Assembly (NCBI GenBank): GCA_029781535.1
Contig: JAKOWL010000147.1
Span: forward strand, 1-53,533
Direction of reading: 5' to 3'
Length of the DNA stretch: 53,533 nt
Source of the DNA: Pseudomonadota bacterium
GTDB lineage: Bacteria; Pseudomonadota; Gammaproteobacteria; Burkholderiales; Methylophilaceae
A program made the position numbers and the translations under genes. Under the pieces are notes generated by a model, which had not been told where the DNA came from, ran no database searches, and saw only the letters and a program-made list of their open reading frames with translations. Position 1 is the stretch's first letter. Each line of letters opens with the position of its first letter. Positions 1 through 9,653 of the stretch are shown piece after piece.

Positions 1-1468
1 TGGCTTGCTCGATTGCCACCTGATTGAACCCAACTTGCTTTGCGCCTTTGCCTGCCACATCCTCAAACGCAATCGGTTTGATGCCTAGATGACGCTCGCT
101 CAGGTTATCCATGCCGTGGTTCATGTGCGATTCAAACACGTAGGATTGAAGCAGGGTATCGTGTGTGATGCCGCGCAGGGCAATGCCATGGTTGGCGAAA
201 ACATGGCTGTCATACTTTAGGTTCTGGCCAACTTTTTTAATGTGCTCGCTTTCCAGGATAGGCTTGAATTTTGCCAATGTCTCGGCAAAGTTCAATTGTT
301 GCGGCGCGCCGAAATAATCATGCCGCAATGGCAGGTACGCAGCTTTGCCAGCCTCTACCGAGAACGAGATGCCGACGATTTGCGCCGTCATCGGGTCGAG
401 CGAGGTGGTTTCGGTGTCGATGCATATCAGTTCCGCTTGTTGCAGCTTGTGCAGCCAAGTATCCAGCTGTGCCTCATTCAGGATGGTTTCATAGTCGCGT
501 GTGTTGTCCGGTTTGTAATGAAACTCGTTCGAAACGCTTGAAATGTTCGAAATCATCGGCCTGGAATCCGCTTCCTGCTTGCCTTCCAGGGCAGGTGTTT
601 CGGTCCGGTTGTCGAGTTCTTTGCGCCAGGTCTTGAATTCCATGTGCTCGTAAATCTCGGCCAGTTTGGGTTTGTCCTGTGGTTGCGGGGCCAAGTCGTG
701 CAGACTTTCGCGGATGCCAACGTCGCAGCGTATCGTGATGAGCGTGCGTGATGTCTCCATCCACGGAATCGCCTTGCGCAGGTTCTCGCCAACAACGCCG
801 GTGATCTTGTCGGCATTGGCAATGATGTTGGCGAGTGAGCCGTATTCCTTCAGCCATTTCACGGCAGTCTTCGGGCCGACTTTTTCCACGCCCGGTACAT
901 TGTCGGAGCTATCACCGATCAGCATCAGATAATCGATCATCCGGTCTGGCGGGATACCGAACTTGTTTTCCACGCCCGCAGCATCCAGTACTTCGTCAGT
1001 CTTACGGAATGCATCACGCATGGTGTTGACCACAGTGATATGGTCGTTGACCAGTTGGGAGATGTCTTTGTCACCAGTGGAGATGATGGTGCGTATACCT
1101 TCACGTTCAGCCTGTTTGGCCAGCGCGCCGATAACATCGTCGGCTTCCACGCCTTCCTCCACGATCAGCGGCCAGCCCATGGCCTTGATGGCCTCAAATA
1201 AGGGTTCTATCTGGATGCGCAGGTCATCCGGCATGCTGGCGCGGTTGGCTTTGTATTCGGGATAGATATCATCGCGAAAAGTTTTGCCTTTGGCATCGAA
1301 CACACAAGCGCTATAATCACTCGGGTAGTCCTTGTGCAGGCGGCGCAACATGTTGAGCACACCATAGATGGCACCGGTAGGCTCCCCAGCACGGTTACGC
1401 AAATCCGGCAGCGCATGGAAGGCTCGATACAAGTAAGATGAGCCATCCACTAACAAAAGTCGTTTCAT
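1..1468 (-). CDS. polA: DNA polymerase I, N-terminal 489 residues (cut by window edge)
   Basis: Repair and Okazaki-fragment polymerase. The frame is open from the ATG at 1468 to base 1 with no stop, so only about half of a roughly 900-residue protein is present. The N-terminus (MKRLLLVDGSSYLYRAF) and the later DVIGALAKQ and STGDKDISQLV stretches are typical of the 5'-nuclease domain (about residues 1-290). Further on, an ICIDTETTSLDP stretch matches motif I (Asp/Glu) of the 3'-5' exonuclease domain, so proofreading is probably active. The polymerase domain lies outside the window. The gene diverges from the LOG-family gene with only 18 bp between start codons. Confidence 0.97.
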   Translation of the reverse strand, partial: MKRLLLVDGSSYLYRAFHALPDLRNRAGEPTGAIYGVLNMLRRLHKDYPSDYSACVFDAKGKTFRDDIYPEYKANRASMPDDLRIQIEPLFEAIKAMGWPLIVEEGVEADDVIGALAKQAEREGIRTIISTGDKDISQLVNDHITVVNTMRDAFRKTDEVLDAAGVENKFGIPPDRMIDYLMLIGDSSDNVPGVEKVGPKTAVKWLKEYGSLANIIANADKITGVVGENLRKAIPWMETSRTLITIRCDVGIRESLHDLAPQPQDKPKLAEIYEHMEFKTWRKELDNRTETPALEGKQEADSRPMISNISSVSNEFHYKPDNTRDYETILNEAQLDTWLHKLQQAELICIDTETTSLDPMTAQIVGISFSVEAGKAAYLPLRHDYFGAPQQLNFAETLAKFKPILESEHIKKVGQNLKYDSHVFANHGIALRGITHDTLLQSYVFESHMNHGMDNLSERHLGIKPIAFEDVAGKGAKQVGFNQVAIEQA

Positions 1469-1486
1469 TTTATATTTGGATACCTT

Positions 1487-2215
1487 ATGTCAGCTGTAAA
1501 AAAACTACCTAAAATCACCAGCTCGGAGCTGCTGAACCAGAATGCAGGAGCGCAGGAATCCTGGCATGCATTCGAGATTATGGCAGAATTTGTCGGTGCG
1601 ACCGAGAGTCTGAAGCAAATTACCCCCGCGGTATCCATCTTTGGCAGCGCGCGCACCAAGCCTGACCATCCATATTACAAGATGGCAGAGGATATTGCCT
1701 GCAAGCTATCGGATGCCGGATTCAGCGTCATCTCCGGTGGCGGGCCAGGCATCATGGAAGCAGCCAACAAAGGCGGTTATGCGGGCATATCGCCCAGCAT
1801 CGGGCTGAATATCATGTTGCCGCACGAGCAGACGAGCAACGACTTTCAGGACATCAGCATCAATTTCCAACACTTCTTCATGCGCAAAGTCATGTTCGTA
1901 AAATATGCTTCGGCTTATGTGGTATTGCCGGGTGGCTTTGGTACGCTGGATGAGTTGATGGAGGTGATTACCCTGATACAGACCGGCAAATCCAGGAAAA
2001 TCCCGATCATTCTGGTTTACAGTGATTTCTGGCGCGGGTTGATGGATTGGCTGCAAGGCAGGCTGGTGGGCGAGGGTATGGCAGATGCGGAAGATATGAA
2101 GCTGATCCAGCTCATAGATGACCCTAAAGCCATTGTGGATGCGATATTCAAGCACTACGAATCGCGTGGCTTCGAACTCAGCCAGGCCGAACGCAACGTA
2201 CAACTTTATTTGTAG
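1487..2215 (+). CDS. LOG-family (TIGR00730-type) nucleotide 5'-monophosphate phosphoribohydrolase
   Basis: A 242-residue Rossmann-fold protein of the LOG/YgdH superfamily, formerly annotated as lysine decarboxylase. Visible signatures are GGGPGIMEAA (residues 84-93), MRKVMFV (132-138) and the hallmark PGGFGTLDE (148-156), which in this family bind the nucleotide and carry the catalytic Arg/Glu. Members cleave AMP or cytokinin riboside monophosphates to base plus ribose-5-phosphate; the substrate here is unknown. It diverges from polA across 18 bp and has only a weak SD-like GGA, so its promoter must overlap the start of polA. Family call is firm, substrate open. Confidence 0.9.
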   Translation: MSAVKKLPKITSSELLNQNAGAQESWHAFEIMAEFVGATESLKQITPAVSIFGSARTKPDHPYYKMAEDIACKLSDAGFSVISGGGPGIMEAANKGGYAGISPSIGLNIMLPHEQTSNDFQDISINFQHFFMRKVMFVKYASAYVVLPGGFGTLDELMEVITLIQTGKSRKIPIILVYSDFWRGLMDWLQGRLVGEGMADAEDMKLIQLIDDPKAIVDAIFKHYESRGFELSQAERNVQLYL

Positions 2216-2240
2216 CGCACATATCTTTTTTATGGCGTTT

Positions 2241-2249
2241 TGCTAGAAT
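2241..2249 (+). promoter_or_regulatory. Putative extended -10 promoter of the DUF2782 gene
   Basis: TGCTAGAAT is a TGn extended -10 element followed by a good -10 hexamer. It predicts a start near 2256 and a short leader of about 22 nt before the ATG at 2278. No convincing -35 is seen, which is normal for the extended class. Inference only. Confidence 0.4.
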
Positions 2250-2277
2250 GAATGCACATATAGTTTGCGAGTTTAAT

Positions 2278-2637
2278 ATGCAAAAAATCAGGGTTACCCA
2301 GCTTTTCATTTTGTTGTTGGCGTTGTCTTCATCGGTCTCATCTTTCAGTGTATGGGCTGCCCCAACACCCAAAGACGCAGTACCATTGGAGGAAGTCCCG
2401 CCTCCGCCAAAGATTACGGACGGTGAGCCTTTGGATGAACCACAGGTAACCATTCGCAAAAAAGGCAAGGAAACCATTGAGGAATATCGTATCAATGGTG
2501 AGCTCTACATGATGAAGATTACTCCAGATCATGGGGTTCCATACTATCTGCATAAAGAAGACCAGGATGGTGGTTGGGTCAATGTCGGGCCTAACCCGCC
2601 GCTCAGCATTCCGAAATGGGTGATTTTCAGGTTTTAA
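2278..2637 (+). CDS. DUF2782 family exported protein
   Basis: A 119-residue protein of unknown function. It resembles the DUF2782 family, which in beta- and gammaproteobacteria sits next to polA and thrB. The N-terminus (about residues 1-27, ending in VWA) is a clear Sec signal peptide. A proline-rich linker follows, then the conserved core with EEYRINGELYMMKITP and PYYLHKEDQDG. An upstream in-frame ATG at 2248 would add ten residues ahead of the signal peptide, so 2278 is preferred. A strong hairpin terminator follows its stop and separates it from thrB. Periplasmic location is inferred from the signal peptide. Confidence 0.85.
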   Translation: MQKIRVTQLFILLLALSSSVSSFSVWAAPTPKDAVPLEEVPPPPKITDGEPLDEPQVTIRKKGKETIEEYRINGELYMMKITPDHGVPYYLHKEDQDGGWVNVGPNPPLSIPKWVIFRF

Positions 2638-2640
2638 GCT

Positions 2641-2669
2641 AAGAGGGCATTGCCCTCTTTCTTGTTTGA
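2641..2669 (+). terminator. Rho-independent terminator between the DUF2782 gene and thrB
   Basis: Perfect 8-bp arms AAGAGGGC (2641-2648) and GCCCTCTT (2652-2659) enclose a 3-nt loop and are followed by a T-rich tract. Only 16 bp separate its end from the thrB start, so thrB depends on read-through or on a promoter in the hairpin region. Confidence 0.75.
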
Positions 2670-2685
2670 TTCTTATCGGTTTTTC

Positions 2686-3639
2686 ATGTCAGTTTTTACC
2701 ACGCTTACTGAAGAAGAAGTCGCAGTCTGGCTGCAGCAGTTCGATATCGGCCAACTGCAGTCGTTGAAGGGTATCGCAGCAGGTATCACCAATACCAATT
2801 ATTTCGTGATTACGGATAAAGACCGTTTTGTGCTGACGATTTTCGAGAAGCATACGCTGGAGGAACTGCCATACTTTGTCGACTTGATGGCGCATCTGGC
2901 AGCGCATGGCATACCATGCCCGGCGCCCGTTGCTGATAAACACGGTACGAATCTGCACCTGCTGCATGGCAAGCCTGCCTTGATGGTGACTTGCTTGCAA
3001 GGCAAGGATATTGCCATCCCTGATATCGGGCAAGTCAAGCAGGTGGCCAGTACACTGGCACAGATGCATCTTGCCGGCAAAAGTTTTACCAGACAAGGCG
3101 CGAACCAGCGTGACGAAACATGGCGCAATACAACGGCGCAGCTGGTACTGCCAAAGATCAATCCCGCAGACCGAGCAACCTTGCAGAAAGAACTGGATTA
3201 TCAGCATGGTCTGGATGTAAGCGCGCTGCCGACTGGCGTGATACATGGCGATCTGTTCCGCGATAACGTACTGTTCGATGGCGAGAAGCTGGGCGGCTTC
3301 ATCGATTTCTATTATGCCTGCCATGATATTTTGCTATATGACGTGGCGATTGCCGTCAACGAATGGTGTTTGCATCATAACGGGCCAGACCTTGGCCTTG
3401 TGGATGAGGAAAAGATGCAGGTGTTTTTGGATGCATACCAGACCTTGTGCCCTTTCACAGCGCAGGAATGGAAGCTCTGGCCGGCCATGCTGCGTCGGGC
3501 TGCATTGCGCTTCTGGCTTTCCCGGTTGTATGATTTCCATTTTCCGCAAGATGGCGAATTGACGCACACCAAGGATCCGAACCATTTCAAGAACTTGCTG
3601 CAGCAATATCTGGATATGGCAGACGACTTAGGTGATTAA
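2686..3639 (+). CDS. thrB: Homoserine kinase (aminoglycoside-phosphotransferase fold)
   Basis: Phosphorylates L-homoserine, the penultimate step of threonine synthesis. This is the 317-residue APH-fold ThrB found in many proteobacteria, not the GHMP-kinase type. Visible are the N-terminal family signature MSVFTTLTEEEV, GIAAGITNTNYFV (about 29-41), the catalytic loop HGDLFRDNVLF (187-197) and the metal-binding Asp in GGFIDFYYA (Asp207). The start is placed at 2686 because family members begin MSVFTT; the frame extends upstream to 2650 but those residues overlap the terminator. It is followed 22 bp later by a membrane protein gene. Confidence 0.95.
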   Translation: MSVFTTLTEEEVAVWLQQFDIGQLQSLKGIAAGITNTNYFVITDKDRFVLTIFEKHTLEELPYFVDLMAHLAAHGIPCPAPVADKHGTNLHLLHGKPALMVTCLQGKDIAIPDIGQVKQVASTLAQMHLAGKSFTRQGANQRDETWRNTTAQLVLPKINPADRATLQKELDYQHGLDVSALPTGVIHGDLFRDNVLFDGEKLGGFIDFYYACHDILLYDVAIAVNEWCLHHNGPDLGLVDEEKMQVFLDAYQTLCPFTAQEWKLWPAMLRRAALRFWLSRLYDFHFPQDGELTHTKDPNHFKNLLQQYLDMADDLGD

Positions 3640-3661
3640 TACACAATAAATAGGGATAGTT

Positions 3662-4453
3662 ATGGCGATTTTGGAATCTCGCACAAAAACCGGAATCAGC
3701 TGGGTGAAGGAAAGCCTGGCCTTGTTCAAACAATCTCCACGCAGGTGGCTGCTGCTTGCGTTGGTATATATCAGCTTCTTTATCATGCTGCCTTCCGTCC
3801 CCGGTTTGCAGATCATGGCGTTCGTGACCATTCTGCTATGGCCAGTATTCATCGTGTTCTCTGCGGTGCTGTATAAAAATGCCGATATAGGCCAACAGCG
3901 TTCAATCGCCGAAGTCTGGGCTGGCATCAAGCCTAAAGCGCCGCAGCTCATGCTGATAGGGCTGTTATGTTTGATCTACGGCACGATGATGGGGATGTTC
4001 CTGAATGCGGACTGGGAGAGCCTGATGCAGATTGCACAGCAAAAAACCCGGATGACAGATGCACAGGCTGCGCTCATCATGCAGAAGATGCTGCCTTTCA
4101 TGCTCAAGTTCGGTTTGCTGATGTTGCCATTGTTGATGGCGACCTGGTTCTCACCCATGCTGGTGGCATTGAATGGTTACTTCGTGCTCAAGGCCATCAA
4201 GTCCAGCATCGCCGGCTGCCTGCAGTATGTGGTGGCCATGACCGTCGCCTGGTTGTTGCTGACGGTAGGCATTGTCAGCGTGATGCTGGGCTTGGGTATC
4301 TTGCTTGGGATTGTTGGCGTGCTAGTGCCGGTGGTGGCAAATGTCTTTACGCCCGCGCTCCTGTTCATGAGTCTGCTGGTGGCAACGGCACTGATGCTGG
4401 CGTATCAATATGTCAGTTACCGCGATGTGTTCCGCGCAGCGCCGCAAGTCTAA
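3662..4453 (+). CDS. BPSS1780-type multi-pass membrane protein
   Basis: A 263-residue integral membrane protein of unknown function. It resembles the BPSS1780 family of betaproteobacteria, commonly found between thrB and uvrD. Hydrophobic segments are visible at about 30-50, 55-75, 95-115, 145-170, 185-225 and 230-250, giving roughly six membrane spans. A polar cytoplasmic N-terminus (ESRTKTGISWVKESLALFKQ) precedes them. No catalytic motif is seen. It ends 6 bp before the stop of convergent uvrD, with no hairpin between them, so the two messages may overlap at their 3' ends. Confidence 0.75.
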   Translation: MAILESRTKTGISWVKESLALFKQSPRRWLLLALVYISFFIMLPSVPGLQIMAFVTILLWPVFIVFSAVLYKNADIGQQRSIAEVWAGIKPKAPQLMLIGLLCLIYGTMMGMFLNADWESLMQIAQQKTRMTDAQAALIMQKMLPFMLKFGLLMLPLLMATWFSPMLVALNGYFVLKAIKSSIAGCLQYVVAMTVAWLLLTVGIVSVMLGLGILLGIVGVLVPVVANVFTPALLFMSLLVATALMLAYQYVSYRDVFRAAPQV

Positions 4454-4459
4454 AGACGC

Positions 4460-6616
4460 TTAAATCTTCTCGAGCTTGGCGTATTCCATCGCCAGGCTCT
4501 TCATGCCTTCGCGGCCAAAATTCACCTTGATCACCAAGTTGTCTGCATTGCCTTCGTAGCTCACCACGACCCCTTCGCCAAATTTGGCATGGCGTACGCT
4601 TTGCCCGATCTTGAAAGGATAGCCGCTGCTGGCCGGCGCAACGCTGACACTCGAGTATGGTTTAGGCGCCGCGCGGCTGTTCAAGCGTTTCAATAAGCTA
4701 TCTGGAATCTCATCCAGAAAGCGCGAGGCGATGCCGTAGCGTACCTGGCCATGCAGCATGCGGCTTTGCGCGTAGCTTAAGTACAAGCGCTGTCTGGCGC
4801 GCGTTACGGCCACATACATCAGGCGGCGTTCTTCTTCCAGCCCGCCATGCTCGTAAGCGGCCTGTTCATGCGGAAACAAGCCTTCTTCCAGCCCGCTGAT
4901 GAACACGGTATGGAACTCCAGGCCTTTGGCAGCATGCACGGTCATCAGCTGCAGGGCTTCACGCCCGACTTCTGCCTGATGCTCGCCGGCTTCCAGGCTG
5001 GCGTGGTTCAGGAACTGCGTCATCAGATCCAGCTCTTCATCTACGTTATGGTGATTGCCAAAATCCTGATTGGTGAATGCAACTGCCGCGGTGACCAGTT
5101 CATCCAGGTTCTCGATGCGGTCTTCGCCTTCCTTCTCGTTTTGATAGTGCGCTTTCAAGCCGGATAAAGTCGTTGCCAGCTCAACCGTTTCTGCTAGCGA
5201 TATGCCATAGGCTTGGTCCACCATGTGGCGTATCAGTCCAACAAACCCATCAAGGCCTTTGCCGCCAACTTTGCCTTCACCCACTTTGTTCACTGCCGCT
5301 TGCCACAGGCTGCAACTTTGCTGTTGAGCCGCCTCTTGCAATTGTTCCAGACTGCGCGCGCCTATGCCGCGCGCAGGGAAGTTGATGACTCGAAGTAATG
5401 CGGTATCGTCGTTTGCGTTGGCAATTAGGCGCATGTAGGCCAGCGCATGCTTGATCTCGGCGCGTTCGAAAAAGCGCAGGCCGCCATAGACGCGATAGGG
5501 CAGATTAGCGGTGAACAGCGCATGCTCCAGAATGCGTGACTGCGCATTGCTACGGTACAGCAGGGCAATGTCGCCCAGCTCTATGCCTTCGCGGTGCAGC
5601 ATGCTGATCTCGTCCACGATATATTGCGCCTCTTCCGTGTCGTTATAGGCCTCGTATACGCGCACCGGCTCGCCTTTGCCGGCAGATGTCCACAGGTTCT
5701 TGCCAAGCCTGTCCTTGTTGTGGGCGATGATGGCATTGGCTGCATCCAGGATATTGCTGTGCGAGCGGTAATTTTCTTCCAGCTTCACGATGTTCTGCAC
5801 TGCAAAATCACGCTGGAAATCCGCCATATTGCCCACCCGCGCGCCGCGGAAGGCATAGATGCTCTGGTCATCGTCACCCACCGCGAACAAGCTGTTTTCC
5901 TGCCCGGCCAGTAGTTTCAGCCACAGGTATTGCAGGCGGTTGGTATCCTGAAACTCATCTACCAGAATATAGCGGAAGCGGCTCTGGTAATGGCCGCGGA
6001 TGCGTGCATCGCGCTCCAGCAGCTCGTAGCTGCGCAGCAAAAGCTCAGCAAAATCGGCTACGCCTTCGCGGTTACATTGCGCGTCGTAGGCCTCGTAAAT
6101 CTCGCGCAGCTTTTGTGAATGCGCGTCATAAGCCTCTACCTGATGTGCGCGCAGGCCTTCCTCCTTGCAGCTGTTGATATAACCCATCACCTGCTTGGGC
6201 GGGTATTTCTCGTCATCCACGTTCATGGCTTTCATCACTCGCTTGATGGCAGAAAGCTGGTCAGCGGTATCCAGAATCTGGAACGTGCTGGGCAGGCCAG
6301 CTTCGCGGTGGTGTGCGCGCAGCAAACGGTTGCACAAGCCGTGAAAGGTGCCCACCCACATACCGCGCGTATTGATGGGCAGCATCGCCGTCAGGCGCGT
6401 CAGCATCTCCTTGGCGGCTTTGTTGGTAAATGTCACCGCCAGCAAACCCATGGGAGAGACTTGCCCGGTCTGTATCAGCCAGGCGATGCGAGTTGTCAGT
6501 ACACGGGTTTTTCCGCTGCCGGCGCCAGCCAGAATCAGTGCGGATTGGTTGGGTAAAGTGACAGCCTCCAATTGTTTATCGTTGAGACCGGTAAGGATAT
6601 TTTGCTCAGTTTGCAT
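4460..6616 (-). CDS. uvrD: DNA helicase II (superfamily 1A, UvrD)
   Basis: 3'-5' DNA helicase acting in nucleotide-excision and mismatch repair. The 718-residue length is normal for UvrD. Walker A is GAGSGKT (31-37), motif Ia is VTFTNKAAKEM, motif II is DEFQDTN (220-226), motif III is VGDDDQSIYAFRGA, and motifs V/VI are MTVHAAKGLEF and YVAVTRARQRLYL. The C-terminal tail ending GREGMKSLAMEYAKLEKI carries the usual UvrD/PcrA Tudor-like segment. The upstream region (6617-6720) is shared with the divergent candidate small RNA. uvrD rather than rep is chosen because of the C-terminal tail and neighbourhood. Confidence 0.95.
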   Translation of the reverse strand: MQTEQNILTGLNDKQLEAVTLPNQSALILAGAGSGKTRVLTTRIAWLIQTGQVSPMGLLAVTFTNKAAKEMLTRLTAMLPINTRGMWVGTFHGLCNRLLRAHHREAGLPSTFQILDTADQLSAIKRVMKAMNVDDEKYPPKQVMGYINSCKEEGLRAHQVEAYDAHSQKLREIYEAYDAQCNREGVADFAELLLRSYELLERDARIRGHYQSRFRYILVDEFQDTNRLQYLWLKLLAGQENSLFAVGDDDQSIYAFRGARVGNMADFQRDFAVQNIVKLEENYRSHSNILDAANAIIAHNKDRLGKNLWTSAGKGEPVRVYEAYNDTEEAQYIVDEISMLHREGIELGDIALLYRSNAQSRILEHALFTANLPYRVYGGLRFFERAEIKHALAYMRLIANANDDTALLRVINFPARGIGARSLEQLQEAAQQQSCSLWQAAVNKVGEGKVGGKGLDGFVGLIRHMVDQAYGISLAETVELATTLSGLKAHYQNEKEGEDRIENLDELVTAAVAFTNQDFGNHHNVDEELDLMTQFLNHASLEAGEHQAEVGREALQLMTVHAAKGLEFHTVFISGLEEGLFPHEQAAYEHGGLEEERRLMYVAVTRARQRLYLSYAQSRMLHGQVRYGIASRFLDEIPDSLLKRLNSRAAPKPYSSVSVAPASSGYPFKIGQSVRHAKFGEGVVVSYEGNADNLVIKVNFGREGMKSLAMEYAKLEKI

Positions 6617-6660
6617 GTTGATATTATCTCATGGCAACCTCACAAACAGCAGGAACGGCA

Positions 6661-6678
6661 GTTACAAAACGTTACAAA
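6661..6678 (+). promoter_or_regulatory. Tandem GTTACAAA direct repeat (candidate activator site)
   Basis: GTTACAAA occurs at 6661-6668 and again at 6671-6678, exactly 10 bp apart, so both copies face the same side of the helix. This is the usual architecture of OmpR/PhoB-type response-regulator sites. It lies about 45-60 bp upstream of the predicted start of the 6721-6827 RNA, whose -10-like TAAGAT (6711-6716) has no good -35. It also lies in the uvrD upstream region. No specific regulator can be named. Confidence 0.4.
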
Positions 6679-6720
6679 TTCTTGTGAACCATCTGCAATA
6701 TAGCGCGTTCTAAGATGCAT

Positions 6721-6827
6721 GGTAACGGAATTCTGAACTTCCGTTATCTTTCCGCTTCTTTCCTCCCTGAGCGGAAGCCTTGACAAGGCACTTGCCCCGA
6801 TCTATCCCCTTGGTCGGGGCTTTTTTT
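6721..6827 (+). ncRNA. Candidate small RNA: four hairpins, CCUCC loop, own terminator
   Basis: No open reading frame explains this stretch, but it folds into four consecutive hairpins. SL1 pairs 6721-6730 with 6739-6748 (10 bp, one G-U). SL2 pairs TTCCGCT (6750-6756) with AGCGGAA (6770-6776) around a 13-nt pyrimidine loop containing TTTCCTCCC. SL3 pairs 6777-6781 with 6785-6789. SL4 (6794-6820, 9 bp) is followed by seven T residues. The exposed CCUCC is complementary to Shine-Dalgarno cores, as in several known trans-acting small RNAs. The nearest downstream gene on this strand is about 2.9 kb away, so it is not a leader. Function is inferred. Confidence 0.6.
6794..6827 (+). terminator. Rho-independent terminator of the candidate small RNA
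   Basis: GCCCCGATC (6794-6802) pairs with GGTCGGGGC (6812-6820), with one G-T pair and a 9-nt loop, and is followed by seven Ts (6821-6827). Very strong terminator with no coding gene immediately upstream on this strand. Confidence 0.85.
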
Positions 6828-6895
6828 GCTTTTAACTAACGTTTGAATTAAAGGTCTGCGTTTAGTGCATGCTGTTTGAACGATGGTTTGGGCAT

Positions 6896-7366
6896 TTATT
6901 TAGGTGTAATTTGACTGAATGCGGAAGCCATAGCCTTGGTAAGCATTTCATTTAGCAAACCTGTAGATTTTGACTGCATAAGCGGCCCTATTTCACTTTG
7001 TCTAGTTTTTAACTCCCCTGAGTATTTTGATGAAGGGCCTTCTTCAACTAAAGATTGTAATTTTTCAGGACTGATAACTTGAGCATACGAGGATGCTAAG
7101 TTTTTATTCCATTGGTTTTGATATTTCGGAATGAGTTTGTCAATCTCGCTTTTAACAATGGATTGTGCTTTCTGCTCACCAACTTTATTAACAATCATTC
7201 GATAGGTTTGGGTTTGAGATGCGACTTGATAGCTAATGGGTGCCAAGTTCTGACCAAAGCGGTATTTCTGGATTAGAGTTAGCGCGATATCTTCAGAACT
7301 AGCCGCCATTGAAATTGTTGGAACTAAACTTAGAAATACTAGAACATAAGAGATAATTTTTTTCAT
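6896..7366 (-). CDS. Exported protein of unknown function, possibly DUF2059-like
   Basis: A 156-residue protein beginning MKKIISYVLVFLSLVPTISMA, a textbook Sec signal peptide. The start at 7366 is preferred over the in-frame ATG at 7393 because it begins the signal peptide directly and has TGGAAAAAT upstream. The mature part is mostly helical and polar (SEIDKLIPKYQNQWNKNLASSYAQVISPEKLQSL in two pieces, about residues 70-105). It has a weak resemblance to the DUF2059 layout of a helical repeat with xQWxxxxxxxYAxxxSxExL. I do not recognise it with certainty. It is convergent with the candidate small RNA. Confidence 0.65.
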   Translation of the reverse strand: MKKIISYVLVFLSLVPTISMAASSEDIALTLIQKYRFGQNLAPISYQVASQTQTYRMIVNKVGEQKAQSIVKSEIDKLIPKYQNQWNKNLASSYAQVISPEKLQSLVEEGPSSKYSGELKTRQSEIGPLMQSKSTGLLNEMLTKAMASAFSQITPK

Positions 7367-7474
7367 TTTTATTTTTCCATGTGTGCGTGCCATTCATTAT
7401 GAAACCATATGCCCTGCAGGGCAAGTGGGACGCGGCTTTCAGGCCGATGGTTTTGAATTGGCTTTTAGCAGGCA

Positions 7475-7491
7475 TTTGCACATAGTGCAAA
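7475..7491. repeat. Perfect inverted repeat, 7-bp arms
   Basis: TTTGCAC (7475-7481) and GTGCAAA (7485-7491) are separated by ATA. It lies between the groEL terminator and the exported-protein gene, 109 bp upstream of that gene's start, so it may be an operator for it. No regulator is assigned. Confidence 0.35.
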
Positions 7492-7515
7492 GCTCGCATA
7501 ATGAAGATTTAGCAA

Positions 7516-7545
7516 TAAAAAAGCCCCGCAGTTGCGGGGCTTTTT
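7516..7545 (-). terminator. Rho-independent terminator of groESL
   Basis: GCCCCGCA (7523-7530) and TGCGGGGC (7533-7540) form an 8-bp stem. A-tracts on the left and T-tracts on the right make it work in both directions. It sits about 50 bp past the groEL stop. Confidence 0.85.
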
Positions 7546-7596
7546 GTTGAGTGCTTGTTAAGCATTTCAACTTCACTACATCAGTGAAGAATGAAA

Positions 7597-9255
<1,659 letters not shown>

Positions 9256-9283
9256 TTAAATAACTTTGTAGCGATGGGTTGAA

Positions 9284-9571
9284 TTACTCAACAATCGCCA
9301 TGATGTCTTCTTCACGCATCACCAACAGCTCTTCGCCGTCCACTTTGACGGTTTGGCCTGCGTATTTGCCGAACAATACTTTGTCGCCTACTTTTACATC
9401 CAGGGCGATCAGTTTGCCGCTTTCATCTCTTTTGCCGCTACCGATGGCCTGCACTACACCTTGATCTGGTTTTTCAGTTGCAGAATCCGGAATCACAATG
9501 CCGGAAGCGGTGGTACGCTCTTCTGCAGCGCGTTTTACAATCACGCGATCGTGTAATGGACGAATTTTCAT
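9284..9571 (-). CDS. groES: Co-chaperonin GroES (Hsp10)
   Basis: The 95-residue lid of the GroEL chamber. It begins [18 protein letters not shown], contains the mobile-loop region [18 protein letters not shown] (residues about 21-38), and ends [12 protein letters not shown], all standard. An AGGAG Shine-Dalgarno sits 8 nt before the ATG at 9571. First gene of the groESL operon; its leader contains a GTTTGCG/CGCAAAC hairpin (9611-9629) and the transcription start is overlapped by a CIRCE operator. Confidence 0.99.
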   Translation of the reverse strand: MKIRPLHDRVIVKRAAEERTTASGIVIPDSATEKPDQGVVQAIGSGKRDESGKLIALDVKVGDKVLFGKYAGQTVKVDGEELLVMREEDIMAIVE

Positions 9572-9653
9572 TCAGAATCTCCTAAGATTATGTTTAAATT
9601 AAAACTGTTCGTTTGCGATAACCGCAAACAATTTAGAAATTGTAGCCGCGATT

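Noticed and set aside
1706-2203. 165-codon frame opposite the LOG gene
   Set aside because: Antisense to a gene with unmistakable family motifs; no family resemblance of its own.
3967-4530. 187-codon frame inside the BPSS1780-type gene
   Set aside because: Overlaps a membrane protein with clear hydrophobic periodicity in the other frame; the alternative product is low-complexity, Cys/His-rich and without SD.
7410-7421. GCCCTGCAGGGC palindrome
   Set aside because: Fully self-complementary without a loop or T tract, in a spacer with no adjacent promoter; probably chance or a minor element.
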